From Lutibacter sp. B2 (lineage in GTDB: Bacteria > Bacillota > Clostridia > Peptostreptococcales > Thermotaleaceae), in the NCBI GenBank assembly GCA_015686845.1, contig JADPRS010000001.1, positions 62,001 through 126,000 on the forward strand: DNA of 64,000 nucleotides. The letters run 5' to 3'. Under the pieces are notes generated by a model, which saw only the letters and a list, made by a program, of their open reading frames with translations, did no database searches and was not told where the DNA came from. Both the position numbers and the translations under genes were made by a program. Each line of letters begins with the position of its first letter. The first letter of the stretch is position 1. Positions 26,447 through 36,231 of the stretch are shown here, piece by piece.

Positions 26447-26471
26447 TATGCTTCCCTCCCTTCACACACTC

Positions 26472-28316
26472 TTATAACTTTTTTAATTCTTTTGTTACTT
26501 TCTGATGATTTATACATAATTCATTTATCCTCACTATCTGCTCTTGTGATTTATTTTTTATACATTCTAAGCTCTTTATATTGATTTCTATTTTTTTCTT
26601 TTCTTGCATCAAATTATACTTTTTAATAGTATCAAGATAATCCATTACGGCTTTTTGTATATTTTCTTGCGGTATAATTCGATCATTAATTTCTTTATAA
26701 ATTACAATATCATCTATATCTAATTCTCTTAAAATATAAGCATTATCTATTTCTCCATATTTAGAATATAATTCATAAATTATTTTAGCTATTTTCTTAT
26801 TACTCTCACTTATAAAATTTTCATAGGAAAAAATATCCTTTATTTCATAAAATATATCTTTGCTATTTATAATCATTTTTAATAAAGACATTTCTGCTTC
26901 TAAATATCCACTCTTATTTAGTGGCTTTTCAGGTTTAATACTCTCTTTATTAGTATTCCTATCCTTGTTTCTTATATACTTACTGTTATTGTCTCCAAAT
27001 TTTTTGTTATTTGTTTTATTTTCAAACTTATAGTTTCCATAAATTTCTCGATTGATAGCATCAACTGAAATTTGAGAGTCTAAAGATATTTTTTTTATAT
27101 ATGCATCTATTTCAACAGGACTTTTTAATTGTTTTACTATTTTTGTGATCGATTGAACAAATTTAATTTTACCTTCTGTAGTCGTTAAATCATTCTCTTT
27201 TTTTGCTAACATTATTTTATAATCAACTAATAACAATGCCTTATTTATATCTTCTAAAAAAACTTGTTTCCCTCTTTTTCTAATCAATTCATCTGGATCT
27301 TTTCCATCTGATAAGCTTACGACTCTTACTTGACATTCTGATTCAGTTAAAATTTCCATTCCTTTTAAAGTTGCTGCTTGTCCTGCTTCATCTGAATCAT
27401 AAGCTATAAAAGCTTTATCAGCATAACGTTTAAGTAATTGTCCTTGTCCTTTTGTAAGTGCGGTTCCTAATGAAGCTACCACATTTTTTATTTCGTGTTG
27501 ATAAAGAGAAATCACATCCATATATCCTTCTACAACGATCATTTCTTTTTTTGATGTTATCTCTTTTTTAGCAAAGTTTAGCCCAAATAAATTATAACTT
27601 TTATTAAAAACTAGCGTTTGTGGCGAATTTAAATATTTGGGTATTGAATCATCCATCGCTCTTGCTCCAAATCCAATTACTTTTCCAGTTGTATTTATAA
27701 TAGGAAATATAATTCTATTTCTAAACCTATCATAAAACCGATTGTTTTTTTCAGTTATTAATCCAGCATTATGAATAGATTGTTGGCTATATCCCTTTTC
27801 TAAAAGATAATTTTTTAAAGATTGCCACTCATTTAATGCATATCCTAATCCAAATTTTTTAATCGTTTTAACATCTAATCCTCTTTTATACAAATAATTC
27901 AAAGCTTCATTGGGTTGATTCATTAAATTTTTATAATAGAAAATGGCTGCATCTCTATTCATTTGGTATATATCATTTTTCTCACTTATTAATTCTTTTT
28001 GTTCCTTAGATACTCCTTCTTCTTCAATGTTAATTCCTACTTTTTCTCCTAACAAACGTAATGCATCTACAAAATCTACATGCTCCATTTTCATAATAAA
28101 TTCAATAACGTCTCCTGCTTGTCCACATCCAAAACAATGATATAATTGTCTATCATTTGAAACAATAAAAGAGGGTGTTTTTTCATTATGGAAAGGGCAT
28201 AAACCTTGATAATTATGTCCAGTTTGTTTTAGTGGTACGTATTGTGAAATGATTCCTACAATATCATTTCTTGCCTTAATTTCATCAATTAAACTTTCAC
28301 TAAAATTAATATTCAT
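26472..28316 (-). CDS. dnaG: DNA primase (DnaG)
   Basis: A primase of about 614 residues that makes RNA primers at the replication fork. The N-terminal zinc domain is CPFHNEKTPSF ... YHCFGCGQAGD, the TOPRIM core has VVEGYMDVISLYQ and IAYDSDEAGQAA, and the C-terminal part is the helicase-interaction region. The start could be ATG at 28316 (AGGTGA 5 bases upstream) or GTG at 28325 (AAAGGA upstream); I prefer ATG. It heads the dnaG-sigA operon after a 395-base non-coding stretch. Confidence 0.96.
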   Translation of the reverse strand: MNINFSESLIDEIKARNDIVGIISQYVPLKQTGHNYQGLCPFHNEKTPSFIVSNDRQLYHCFGCGQAGDVIEFIMKMEHVDFVDALRLLGEKVGINIEEEGVSKEQKELISEKNDIYQMNRDAAIFYYKNLMNQPNEALNYLYKRGLDVKTIKKFGLGYALNEWQSLKNYLLEKGYSQQSIHNAGLITEKNNRFYDRFRNRIIFPIINTTGKVIGFGARAMDDSIPKYLNSPQTLVFNKSYNLFGLNFAKKEITSKKEMIVVEGYMDVISLYQHEIKNVVASLGTALTKGQGQLLKRYADKAFIAYDSDEAGQAATLKGMEILTESECQVRVVSLSDGKDPDELIRKRGKQVFLEDINKALLLVDYKIMLAKKENDLTTTEGKIKFVQSITKIVKQLKSPVEIDAYIKKISLDSQISVDAINREIYGNYKFENKTNNKKFGDNNSKYIRNKDRNTNKESIKPEKPLNKSGYLEAEMSLLKMIINSKDIFYEIKDIFSYENFISESNKKIAKIIYELYSKYGEIDNAYILRELDIDDIVIYKEINDRIIPQENIQKAVMDYLDTIKKYNLMQEKKKIEINIKSLECIKNKSQEQIVRINELCINHQKVTKELKKL

Positions 28317-28398
28317 ACTGGTCACCTATATAGTCCTTTTATTTATTCTTTCTCCATATTTATAAAATTCCCTTTTCTTTCTAAAAAAATTATTTTTT

Positions 28399-28455
28399 TT
28401 ATGTTTTTGGACTATTAAAAGTGTTGCTAATAATTCTAGCTTGATCTTTAATCAT
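28399..28455 (-). CDS. Possible 18-residue leader peptide upstream of dnaG
   Basis: ATG at 28455 has AGAAGGTGAA immediately upstream and encodes MIKDQARIISNTFNSPKT before TAA. It lies in the 395-base gap (28317-28711) between dgt and dnaG, which otherwise holds only AT-rich sequence, an isolated TTGACA near 28513, and direct repeats. It may be a leader peptide or chance. Confidence 0.35.
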   Translation of the reverse strand: MIKDQARIISNTFNSPKT

Positions 28456-28609
28456 TTCACCTTCTTTCACAATTTATATAGTATATTTTGTAGTATCATC
28501 TATTTTCATTTGTCAAAACAAAATCTCAAAATCTGTGCAAATCAAATCATTTGCAATAATCGTCATATTTCTACATTCTTCTACATTCTATATATATCTC
28601 TTGTCTATC

Positions 28610-28651
28610 ATTATTCGACATTCATATATATATTATTCGACATTCATATAT
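28610..28651. repeat. Tandem 22-bp-spaced direct repeats upstream of dnaG
   Basis: ATTATTCGACATTCATATAT occurs at 28610-28629 and again at 28632-28651, a spacing of 22 bases, about two helical turns. A shorter tandem, CTACATTCT twice 10 bases apart, lies at 28571-28589. They could be paired sites for a DNA-binding protein, or slippage in AT-rich DNA. Confidence 0.7.
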
Positions 28652-28711
28652 CTTAATCCTTCTTATATTTTTCCAAAATTATTTTAAATAATAAATACAT
28701 AATTTTCCGAA

Positions 28712-29719
28712 CTATAAACGCCATACTTTCGGTACATAAATTTCTAAATATTTATTGATTATATATCTATCCGTCATTCCTGCTATATAATCTTTTATCA
28801 CCTCTTCAAGTCCAAACTCATAAATTCTAACGCTAGTTTCTAATGGAATCTTTTTATAATCCCTAAAAAAACAATCATATAATTGTTCTATTATATATTG
28901 TGCCTTATCTTCTTCTTTTTTAGACTTTTTGTTTAAATATACATTTTCAAACATAAAATCTCTTAATTTATTTGTATAGTATTCTATTTCTTTACTCATT
29001 TTAACTTTATTTTTTTCATAACTATTTTCAATAACATCCATAACCATATTATTAATTCTCTCACTATTTGTTATTCCAAGATATTTAACACAATCTTTGG
29101 GAATATCTTCATCACAAATTATATTTGCTCTAATGGCATCATCTATATCATGATTAATATATGCAATCCTATCACTAATTTTTACAACCTGCCCTTCTAA
29201 GGTACTCGCTTGTTTTGTTCCTGTATGATTTAAAATGCCATCTCTCACTTCAAAAGTCAAATTTAACCCAAATCCATTTTTCCCTTTTTCTAAACAATCT
29301 ACAACTCTTAAACTTTGTTCATTATGTCTAAATCCACCTTTATGAATAGTATTTAATATTTTCTCTCCGCTATGTCCAAAAGGTGCGTGCCCTAAATCGT
29401 GTCCTAATGCTATTGCTTCTGTCAAATCTTCATTTAAGCTTAATGCACGAGAAATTGTACGAGAAATTTGAGAAACTTCTATTGTATGCGTTAATCTTGT
29501 TCGGTAATGGTCTCCTTCAGGCAAAAGAAAAACTTGCGTTTTATCCTTTAATCGTCTAAATGCTTTAGAATATAAAATACGATCCCGATCTCTTTGATAC
29601 TCCGTTCGAACATGACATTTTTCTTCTTCAATTTTTCTTCCCACACTATCTTTTGATTTCAAAGCATAGATAGATAATATTTTTTCTTCATTTCTTTCTA
29701 TCATTTCTCTTACTAGCAT
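28712..29719 (-). CDS. dgt: Deoxyguanosinetriphosphate triphosphohydrolase-like protein
   Basis: A 335-residue HD-domain protein. The HD residues are in HTIEVSQISRTISRAL and IALGHDLGHAPFGHSGE, typical of dNTP triphosphohydrolases (dNTP to nucleoside plus triphosphate). The N-terminal CHVRTEYQRDRDRILYSKAFRRLKDK fits the dGTPase-like subgroup. It lies downstream of ppdK and its terminator and upstream of dnaG, a placement also seen in other clostridia. RBS GGAGTTTGTT. Confidence 0.93.
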   Translation of the reverse strand: MLVREMIERNEEKILSIYALKSKDSVGRKIEEEKCHVRTEYQRDRDRILYSKAFRRLKDKTQVFLLPEGDHYRTRLTHTIEVSQISRTISRALSLNEDLTEAIALGHDLGHAPFGHSGEKILNTIHKGGFRHNEQSLRVVDCLEKGKNGFGLNLTFEVRDGILNHTGTKQASTLEGQVVKISDRIAYINHDIDDAIRANIICDEDIPKDCVKYLGITNSERINNMVMDVIENSYEKNKVKMSKEIEYYTNKLRDFMFENVYLNKKSKKEEDKAQYIIEQLYDCFFRDYKKIPLETSVRIYEFGLEEVIKDYIAGMTDRYIINKYLEIYVPKVWRL

Positions 29720-29807
29720 AACAAACTCCTTTTTTCCACGAAATATGTACTTTTTAATATATATACCACTGTTTGTACTTTATTACTCTTAATTTCTCAA
29801 AAAAAAA

Positions 29808-29843
29808 AGAAGAAGGGCATTTTTTTATAATGCATCCTTCTTT
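29808..29843 (-). terminator. Terminator of ppdK
   Basis: An imperfect stem AAGAAGGATGCAT / ATGCCCTTCTTCTT in the transcript, followed by a run of U (ten A on the plus strand). Confidence 0.85.
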
Positions 29844-29850
29844 CTTCTTG

Positions 29851-32469
29851 TTATTTTTGTAATGCTGCACGAGCCGCTGCCATTCTTGCTACCGGCACTC
29901 TATATGGTGAACAAGATACATAATCAAGTCCAAGCTTATGACAGAATGCAATAGATTCTGGATCTCCACCATGCTCACCACAGATACCTAATTTAATATC
30001 TTTTCTAGTTTTTTTACCTAAATCTACTGCCATCTCCATTAATCTTCCTACCCCTACTTGATCTAGTCTTTGGAATGGGTCCTTTTCAAAAATTTCTTTT
30101 TTACGATATTCTCCTATAAATTTACCTGAATCATCTCTTGAAAATCCATATGTCATTTGCGTCAAGTCATTTGTACCAAATGAGAAGAATTCTGCGTGTT
30201 TTGCAATTGCATCTGCAGTTAATGCTGCTCTTGGAACTTCTATCATTGTTCCAACTTGATATTCAATTTCTACGCCACTTTCTTTAACTAGAGCATCAAC
30301 CGTTTTTATAATTAATTCTTTAATTATTTCTAATTCTTTTTCAGATCCAATTAGTGGTACCATGATTTCTGGTTTTATATCCAATTTCTTAGTAGTTTTC
30401 ACTTCTATAGCTGCCAATATAATTGCTTTTACTTGCATTTCATATATTTCAGGATAAGTAATTCCTAATCTACACCCTCTATGTCCAAGCATTGGATTAA
30501 ATTCTTTTAAATCCTCTACAGTCTCTTTTAGCGTATTATACTCTACACCTATTTGCGTTGATAATACTTTAATATCTTCATCATTATGTGGTAAAAACTC
30601 ATGTAGTGGAGGATCCAACAATCTAACTGTAACCGGTAACTCTCCCATAGTCTCATAAATCCCTACAAAATCATTTTTTTGGAATGGTAACAACTTATCT
30701 AATGCAACTTTTCTATCTTTTATATTTTTTGATACAATCATTTGTCTAACAGCAATAATTCTTTCTTCGTCAAAGAACATATGCTCTGTTCTACAAAGTC
30801 CTATCCCTTCAACTCCAAATTTCATTGCAACTGCTGCATCTCTTGGTGTATCCGCATTTGTTCTAATTTTTAAAGTTCTAAACTTGTCTGCCCATTCCAT
30901 CAGCTGTCCAAAGTTTCCTGTTAGTTCAGCTTCTTGAGTAGCTACACTTCCAACATAAACCGCTCCTGTATTTCCATTTAAAGAGATCCAATCTCCTTCT
31001 TTGAAAATCTTATTCCCTACTTTAAATGTTTTATTTGCTTCATCCACTCTTACTTCTCCACAACCGGCTACACAACATCTTCCCATACCTCTTGCTACTA
31101 CTGCTGCATGTGATGTCATTCCACCTCTTGCAGTTAATATTCCTTCTGCACTGACCATACCTTCTATATCTTCTGGTGAAGTTTCTAATCTAACTAAAAT
31201 TGCTTTTTCACCAGCTTCTTTTGCTTTTACAACATCTTCAGCATTAAAATATACTTTTCCTGTAGCCGCTCCAGGAGATGCGGGAAGTCCTTGAGTGATC
31301 TTTTCCGAATTTTCTAAAGCCTCTGGTTTAAAAGTTGGATGTAATAATTGATCTAATTGTGTTGGTTCGATTCTTAGAATTGCCTCTTCTTTACTAATAA
31401 TTCCTTCATTAACCATATCTACAGCAACATTTATTGCTGCTTTAGCTGTTCTTTTTCCATTTCTAGTTTGTAAGAAAAATAATTTTCCTTTTTCTATTGT
31501 GAACTCTATATCTTGCATGTCTTTATAATGATTTTCTAATCGTTCTGCAATATTTACAAATTGCTCATATACATCAGACATCGTATCTTTTAATGCTGCA
31601 ATGGGTTGTGGTGTTCTTATACCTGCAACTACATCTTCACCTTGCGCATTCATTAAGAACTCACCAAATAATTTCTTTTCTCCAGTAGAAGGATCTCTTG
31701 TAAATGCAACACCTGTACCAGATGTTTCTCCCATATTTCCAAAAACCATTGATTGAATATTTACAGCGGTTCCCAAATGACCTGGTATATCATTAAGTTC
31801 TCTATATACGATAGCTCTTGTATTATTCCAAGATCCAAATACAGCATCTATTGCCATTAATAATTGTTCTTCTGGTTTTTGTGGAAAATCCTTATGGGTT
31901 TCTTTTTTAACTAGCTTTTTATATTCATTTATAATACTTTTTAAATTCTCTACAGTTAGTTCTGTATCTAATTGAATTGAATTTTTTTCTTTCTCTTGGT
32001 CTAATACATTATCAAATTTATATTTTGGTATATCTAAAACTACATCTCCAAACATTTGGATAAATCTTCTGTAGCTATCATATGCAAATCTTCCATTCTC
32101 CGTTTGTTTTGCTAGCCCTTCTACAGCTTGATCATTTAATCCTAAGTTTAATATTGTATCCATCATTCCAGGCATAGAAACTACAGACCCTGATCTTACA
32201 GATACTAATAAAGGATTATTTATATCTCCGAATTTTTTATCAATCTGTTTTTCAAGTATATGTAAATACTCAAAAACTTCATCTATAATATTTTTATTGA
32301 TTTTTTGTCCATCTTCATAATATTGATTACATGCTTCTGTACTAACAGTAAATCCCTGGGGAACTGGAAGACCTATTTTAGTCATTTCTCCTAAATTGGC
32401 TCCCTTTCCACCTAGTAAATTTTTCATTTCTTTACTACCTTCATTGAATGAGTATATATATTTAGTCAT
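29851..32469 (-). CDS. ppdK: Pyruvate, phosphate dikinase (PpdK)
   Basis: About 872 residues, full-length PPDK, which interconverts pyruvate + ATP + Pi and PEP + AMP + PPi. The N-terminal ATP-grasp domain starts YIYSFNEGSKEMKNLLGGKGANL. The central phosphohistidine is in GGMTSHAAVVARGMGRCCV. The C-terminal TIM barrel holds GIGLCRTEHMFF, GHRGCRLGITYPE and ICGEHGGDP with the catalytic Cys. ATG at 32469 fits AAAGGAAG better than the upstream TTG at 32478. It is downstream of its regulator and a CcpN-like gene. It could feed pyruvate into gluconeogenesis in an amino-acid fermenter. Confidence 0.97.
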   Translation of the reverse strand: MTKYIYSFNEGSKEMKNLLGGKGANLGEMTKIGLPVPQGFTVSTEACNQYYEDGQKINKNIIDEVFEYLHILEKQIDKKFGDINNPLLVSVRSGSVVSMPGMMDTILNLGLNDQAVEGLAKQTENGRFAYDSYRRFIQMFGDVVLDIPKYKFDNVLDQEKEKNSIQLDTELTVENLKSIINEYKKLVKKETHKDFPQKPEEQLLMAIDAVFGSWNNTRAIVYRELNDIPGHLGTAVNIQSMVFGNMGETSGTGVAFTRDPSTGEKKLFGEFLMNAQGEDVVAGIRTPQPIAALKDTMSDVYEQFVNIAERLENHYKDMQDIEFTIEKGKLFFLQTRNGKRTAKAAINVAVDMVNEGIISKEEAILRIEPTQLDQLLHPTFKPEALENSEKITQGLPASPGAATGKVYFNAEDVVKAKEAGEKAILVRLETSPEDIEGMVSAEGILTARGGMTSHAAVVARGMGRCCVAGCGEVRVDEANKTFKVGNKIFKEGDWISLNGNTGAVYVGSVATQEAELTGNFGQLMEWADKFRTLKIRTNADTPRDAAVAMKFGVEGIGLCRTEHMFFDEERIIAVRQMIVSKNIKDRKVALDKLLPFQKNDFVGIYETMGELPVTVRLLDPPLHEFLPHNDEDIKVLSTQIGVEYNTLKETVEDLKEFNPMLGHRGCRLGITYPEIYEMQVKAIILAAIEVKTTKKLDIKPEIMVPLIGSEKELEIIKELIIKTVDALVKESGVEIEYQVGTMIEVPRAALTADAIAKHAEFFSFGTNDLTQMTYGFSRDDSGKFIGEYRKKEIFEKDPFQRLDQVGVGRLMEMAVDLGKKTRKDIKLGICGEHGGDPESIAFCHKLGLDYVSCSPYRVPVARMAAARAALQK

Positions 32470-32511
32470 ATGTCTCAACTTCCTTTCATACGTTTTATAT
32501 ATTTAAAATTA

Positions 32512-33327
32512 TTACATTCCTTTTCTTTCTTTAATAATATCGATAATAATATTTGCACTTTCTTCAATGGCTTTATTTGACACATCAATAATTGGACATC
32601 CTACCTTTTTCATAATCTTTTCAGCATAATCCAATTCTTCTAAAATTCTGTTCAAATTTGCATAACTAGCTTCATTTCCTAATCCTAATGCTTTTAAACG
32701 TTCTTGTCTTATTTCATTTAACTTTATAGGATTTGTAGTTAATCCTATAATCTTTTTAGCATTAATTTTAAACAACTCATCTGATACAGGTACTTCAGGT
32801 ACTAATGGCACATTAGCTACCTTTATATTTTTATGTGCAAGATACATACTAAGTGGTGTTTTAGACGTTCTTGAAACGCCTATAAGTACAATATCTGATT
32901 TGGCTAGCCCTCTTGGATCCTTTCCATCATCATATTTTACTGCAAACTCTATTGCCTCTACTTTTTTAAAATACTGCTCATCTAATTTTCTAATTAATCC
33001 TGGTTCATTTTTAGGCGTATCTTCTAAAACAATCTTTAATGCATCTATAAGTGGTGTCATAATATCAACTGCAATGATCTTATGCTCGTTTGCATGTTCT
33101 ATTAATATTTTTCGCAATGATGGAATTACCATGGTAAATACAATCATTGATTTTTCATTTTTAGCTTCATTTAGAATTTCAATAATCTGTTCTTCATCCG
33201 CTACATAAGAAAATCTCCTAATTTCATAATCTTCACATTGAAACTGACTTATAGCAGCTTTTATAACTTGTTCGCCTGTTTCTCCAATAGAATCAGAAAT
33301 CACATATACAACTAAACTGCGATTCAT
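32512..33327 (-). CDS. Pyruvate, phosphate dikinase regulatory protein (bifunctional kinase/Pi-dependent phosphorylase)
   Basis: A 271-residue DUF299 protein with the P-loop-like GVSRTSKTPLSMYLAHKNIKVANVPLVPEV. Family members switch PPDK off and on by phosphorylating a threonine beside its catalytic His and reversing this with phosphate. Immediately upstream of ppdK (gap about 42 bases), which makes PPDK the likely target. In Bacillus the same gene (yqfL) follows ccpN, as here. RBS GGAGG. Confidence 0.95.
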   Translation of the reverse strand: MNRSLVVYVISDSIGETGEQVIKAAISQFQCEDYEIRRFSYVADEEQIIEILNEAKNEKSMIVFTMVIPSLRKILIEHANEHKIIAVDIMTPLIDALKIVLEDTPKNEPGLIRKLDEQYFKKVEAIEFAVKYDDGKDPRGLAKSDIVLIGVSRTSKTPLSMYLAHKNIKVANVPLVPEVPVSDELFKINAKKIIGLTTNPIKLNEIRQERLKALGLGNEASYANLNRILEELDYAEKIMKKVGCPIIDVSNKAIEESANIIIDIIKERKGM

Positions 33328-33348
33328 AAATGAATCCTCCTTTTACAA

Positions 33349-33984
33349 TTATGACCTTCCTAGTTCAACAAATAATTTTGTAATGTTTGTTTTAGATATT
33401 CTTCCTATCACTTTATAATTTTCTTTATGATCTTTTATAACTTTCTCAACTACAGGAAGACTATCTACTTCATGCTCTATGACTTTTATTGCTGCTTCTA
33501 ATATAGTTTCCTCTTCACTGGTCATAACAATGTTTGGCATTCTAGTCATGATCAATCCTACGGGCACTTTATTAATATCTATTCCACCCATAATATTTTT
33601 CAAGAAATCTTTTCTCGAAACTACGCCTGATAAATATCCGTCCGAAAGTACATATATATTTCCAACATCCTCAAGAAATAAGGTGATAATTGCATCATAT
33701 AAAGTTGCTTTTTCATCTATAACTACTGGCATGGACTTCATATCCTTAACTTTGATACTATTAATATGTTTCGCTATAATATTGGAAGCACTACCTCCAG
33801 AATATATGTATCCTACTTTTGGTTTTGCATCTAATGCTCCAGTCATGGTTAGTATTGCAAGATCAGGTCTTAAAGTAGCTCTTGTAACATTTAACATCTT
33901 TGCAATTTGTTCACTCGTAATTGGATGGGTAGTCTTTACTATTTCAATGATCTTTAGTTGTCGTTGTGAAAATTCTATAATCAT
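33349..33984 (-). CDS. ccpN: CcpN-like CBS-domain transcriptional regulator
   Basis: About 211 residues. The N-terminal winged helix (LKIIEIVKTTHPITSEQIAKMLNVTRATLRPDLAIL) is followed by two CBS domains (ATLYDAIITLFLEDVGNIYVLSDG; EETILEAAIKVIEHEVDSLPVVE). CcpN senses nucleotide state and represses gluconeogenic genes. Here it precedes the PPDK regulator and ppdK, its natural targets. The start is unclear: GTG at 33987 and ATG at 33984 lie directly on GAGGTG. Orthology is by domain layout and gene order. Confidence 0.88.
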   Translation of the reverse strand: MIIEFSQRQLKIIEIVKTTHPITSEQIAKMLNVTRATLRPDLAILTMTGALDAKPKVGYIYSGGSASNIIAKHINSIKVKDMKSMPVVIDEKATLYDAIITLFLEDVGNIYVLSDGYLSGVVSRKDFLKNIMGGIDINKVPVGLIMTRMPNIVMTSEEETILEAAIKVIEHEVDSLPVVEKVIKDHKENYKVIGRISKTNITKLFVELGRS

Positions 33985-34093
33985 CACCTCTTTCTACACA
34001 TCTCTCTAATATGTTATACTATTTGATTTATATGTTACATTATATACTCACCAGAAGAAATATTCCACTCTTTTTTTATGGATTTATTTAAAA

Positions 34094-34147
34094 TAAAAGC
34101 AATAAAGATATTGTGTATAATGATTACACTTTTCCTTATTGCTTTTA
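34094..34147 (-). terminator. Terminator of glyS
   Basis: Outer stem TAAAAGCAATAA / TTATTGCTTTTA with an inner loop region, followed by UUUUAUUUU in the transcript, 20 bases after the glyS stop. Confidence 0.8.
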
Positions 34148-34166
34148 CTATTGAACCTATCGTATA

Positions 34167-35555
34167 TTAAAATTCAATTTTTCTTTGAATATAATTTTCA
34201 AGATCTTCAATTTTTATTCTTTCTTGCGTCATTGTATCTCGATCTCTTATGGTAACTGTATGATCTTCTAATGAATCAAAATCATAAGTAATACATAATG
34301 GCGTACCGATTTCATCTTGTCTTCTATATCTCTTTCCGATACTACCGGTTACATCATACTCGATCATAAATTTACTTGCTAATTTTTCATAAAGTTCATT
34401 TGCTTGTTCACTTAATTTTTTAGTAAGTGGTAATACAGCAGCTTTAAACGGTGCAAGTGCAGGATGTAATTTTAGTACAGTTCTAGTTTTTCCATCTTCT
34501 AATTCTTCTTCTTCATATGCATCAATTAAAAATGCCAATGTCACTCTGTCTGCACCTAATGAAGGCTCTATACAATAAGGAACATACTTTTCATTAGTCA
34601 CTGGATCTTGATAGCTTAAATCTACTCCTGAATGCTCCATATGCTGTTTCAAGTCAAAATCTGTTCTATCTGCAATTCCCCAAAGTTCTCCCCATCCAAA
34701 TGGAAACTTATATTCAAAATCTGTTGTGGCATTACTATAATGTGATAATTCTTCTTTATCATGATCCCTTAATCTTAAATTTTCAGCGTTCATATTTAAT
34801 GATAATATCCATTTTCTACAAAATTCTTTCCAGTATTCAAACCATTCTAAATCCTCTCCTGGCTTACAGAAAAACTCAAGCTCCATTTGTTCAAACTCTC
34901 TCGTTCTAAAAGTGAAATTACCTGGCGTAATTTCGTTTCTAAAAGATTTTCCAATCTGTCCAATTCCAAATGGCATCTTCTTTCTAGAAGTTCTTGCTAC
35001 ATTTTTAAAATTAACAAATATTCCTTGAGCCGTTTCTGGTCTTAAGTGAATTTCTGATTTAGAATCTTCTGTAACACCTTGATGGGTTTTAAACATTAAG
35101 TTAAATTGTCTAATATTTGTATAATTTAATTTCCCACATTCAGGACACTTAATTTCATGATCTTTAATATATTCTTCCATTTTTTCGTTAGACCAACCAT
35201 CTACAACAGCAGGTTCTCCCTTTTCTGAAAGATAATCTTCTATTAACTTATCTGCTCTAAACCTTGATTGACACTCCTTACAATCTAATAGAGGATCATT
35301 AAATCCTCCTATATGTCCAGATGCAACCCAAGTTTGTGGATTCATCAATATTGCAGTATCTAATCCCACATTGTATGGTGATTCTTGAATAAACTTTTTC
35401 CACCAAGCCTTTTTAACATTGTTTTTTAATTCTACTCCTAATGGACCATAATCCCATGTATTTGCAAGTCCTCCATAAATTTCAGACCCTGAAAATACAA
35501 ATCCTCTCGCCTTTGATAGCGCAACAATTTTATCCATCGTTTTTTCTGTTGCCAT
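34167..35555 (-). CDS. glyS: Glycine--tRNA ligase, single-chain dimeric type
   Basis: A 462-residue class II aminoacyl-tRNA synthetase that charges tRNA-Gly. Motif 1-3 regions are visible ([57 protein letters not shown]), with a zinc site CKECQSRF and [15 protein letters not shown] and the C-terminal anticodon domain. It lies between DUF4342 and ccpN. The leader carries only the 3' part of a T-box (see that entry). RBS GGAGGAACAGTA. Confidence 0.97.
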   Translation of the reverse strand: MATEKTMDKIVALSKARGFVFSGSEIYGGLANTWDYGPLGVELKNNVKKAWWKKFIQESPYNVGLDTAILMNPQTWVASGHIGGFNDPLLDCKECQSRFRADKLIEDYLSEKGEPAVVDGWSNEKMEEYIKDHEIKCPECGKLNYTNIRQFNLMFKTHQGVTEDSKSEIHLRPETAQGIFVNFKNVARTSRKKMPFGIGQIGKSFRNEITPGNFTFRTREFEQMELEFFCKPGEDLEWFEYWKEFCRKWILSLNMNAENLRLRDHDKEELSHYSNATTDFEYKFPFGWGELWGIADRTDFDLKQHMEHSGVDLSYQDPVTNEKYVPYCIEPSLGADRVTLAFLIDAYEEEELEDGKTRTVLKLHPALAPFKAAVLPLTKKLSEQANELYEKLASKFMIEYDVTGSIGKRYRRQDEIGTPLCITYDFDSLEDHTVTIRDRDTMTQERIKIEDLENYIQRKIEF

Positions 35556-35587
35556 TACTGTTCCTCCTTATATGTACAAAAATAAAA

Positions 35588-35640
35588 TCTTTCATCCCTG
35601 TTCAAGGGACGAAAGATTATCTTCCGCGGTTCTACCCTAG
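35588..35640 (-). promoter_or_regulatory. T-box-type antiterminator/terminator remnant before glyS
   Basis: The transcript has AGGGTAGAACCGCGG, close to the T-box sequence AGGGTGGAACCGCGG, then a perfect terminator (AATCTTTC / GAAAGATT flanking a GTCCCT/AGGGAT stem) and a U-rich tail. The possible promoter has TATAAT at 35672-35677, and the previous gene stops at 35702. Only about 25-60 bases are thus available upstream, too few for Stem I and its specifier loop, and none is seen. The G-to-A change falls in the UGGA bulge that pairs with the tRNA end. Confidence 0.75.
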
Positions 35641-35701
35641 TTATTACATTTTACTAAAGTTTAACATATGAATTATACATTGTAAAGATATAAACAAGGA
35701 T

Positions 35702-36211
35702 TTATTGCTCTAAATCATCATCATTGTCATCTTTATTATTTTCGTCTTTTTTAAGTGTGATTTTTTCTTTATATTCATTCATTTTAGACTTTGCATTATC
35801 TAATGTATCCTCAGCCATTTCTTGAATATCAATTACTTTTCCATCTGTTTTTATAATTTCAATTTTGCATTTTGACAGAAGGGCTGTAGCAAATCCTAAC
35901 ATTGCTATTGGAGGCGAAATAAGCGCTCCTACTGCACCTGCTGTAACAGGGATATTCATAATTATGTCTTCGTCTTTTTTTAAAATAATTTTTGTGACAT
36001 TTCCCTTTTTAATAACATCCTTTATCTTCTCTAGTACCTCATTCCCCGCTTCTGAAACACTGCTTGACCATGTAGAATTTTTCTTTTCTTCAATATAAAT
36101 AATAGCCTCAATGATATCTCCATTCGTATTTTCTAATGCTTGTTTGGCTTCTTTGTAGCTTACTCCAGTTCGATCTCGAACCAAATCTATTTTTTCTAAA
36201 GTTATCTCCAT
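35702..36211 (-). CDS. DUF4342 protein with UBA-like N-terminus
   Basis: A 169-residue protein. The first 45 residues (KIDLVRDRTGVSYKEAKQALENTNGDIIEAIIYI) look like a UBA/EF-Ts-type three-helix domain. The middle is a DUF4342 domain with a hydrophobic stretch (IPVTAGAVGALISPPIAMLGFATAL), and the tail is acidic (DDNDDDLEQ). The function is unknown. It follows recO by 20 bases and runs into the glyS leader. Confidence 0.85.
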   Translation of the reverse strand: MEITLEKIDLVRDRTGVSYKEAKQALENTNGDIIEAIIYIEEKKNSTWSSSVSEAGNEVLEKIKDVIKKGNVTKIILKKDEDIIMNIPVTAGAVGALISPPIAMLGFATALLSKCKIEIIKTDGKVIDIQEMAEDTLDNAKSKMNEYKEKITLKKDENNKDDNDDDLEQ

Positions 36212-36231
36212 AACAGCACCACCTTATTTTA

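Noticed and set aside
28441-28656. 71-codon plus-strand frame in the dgt-dnaG gap
   Set aside because: Low-complexity AT-rich translation, no ribosome site, repeats inside.
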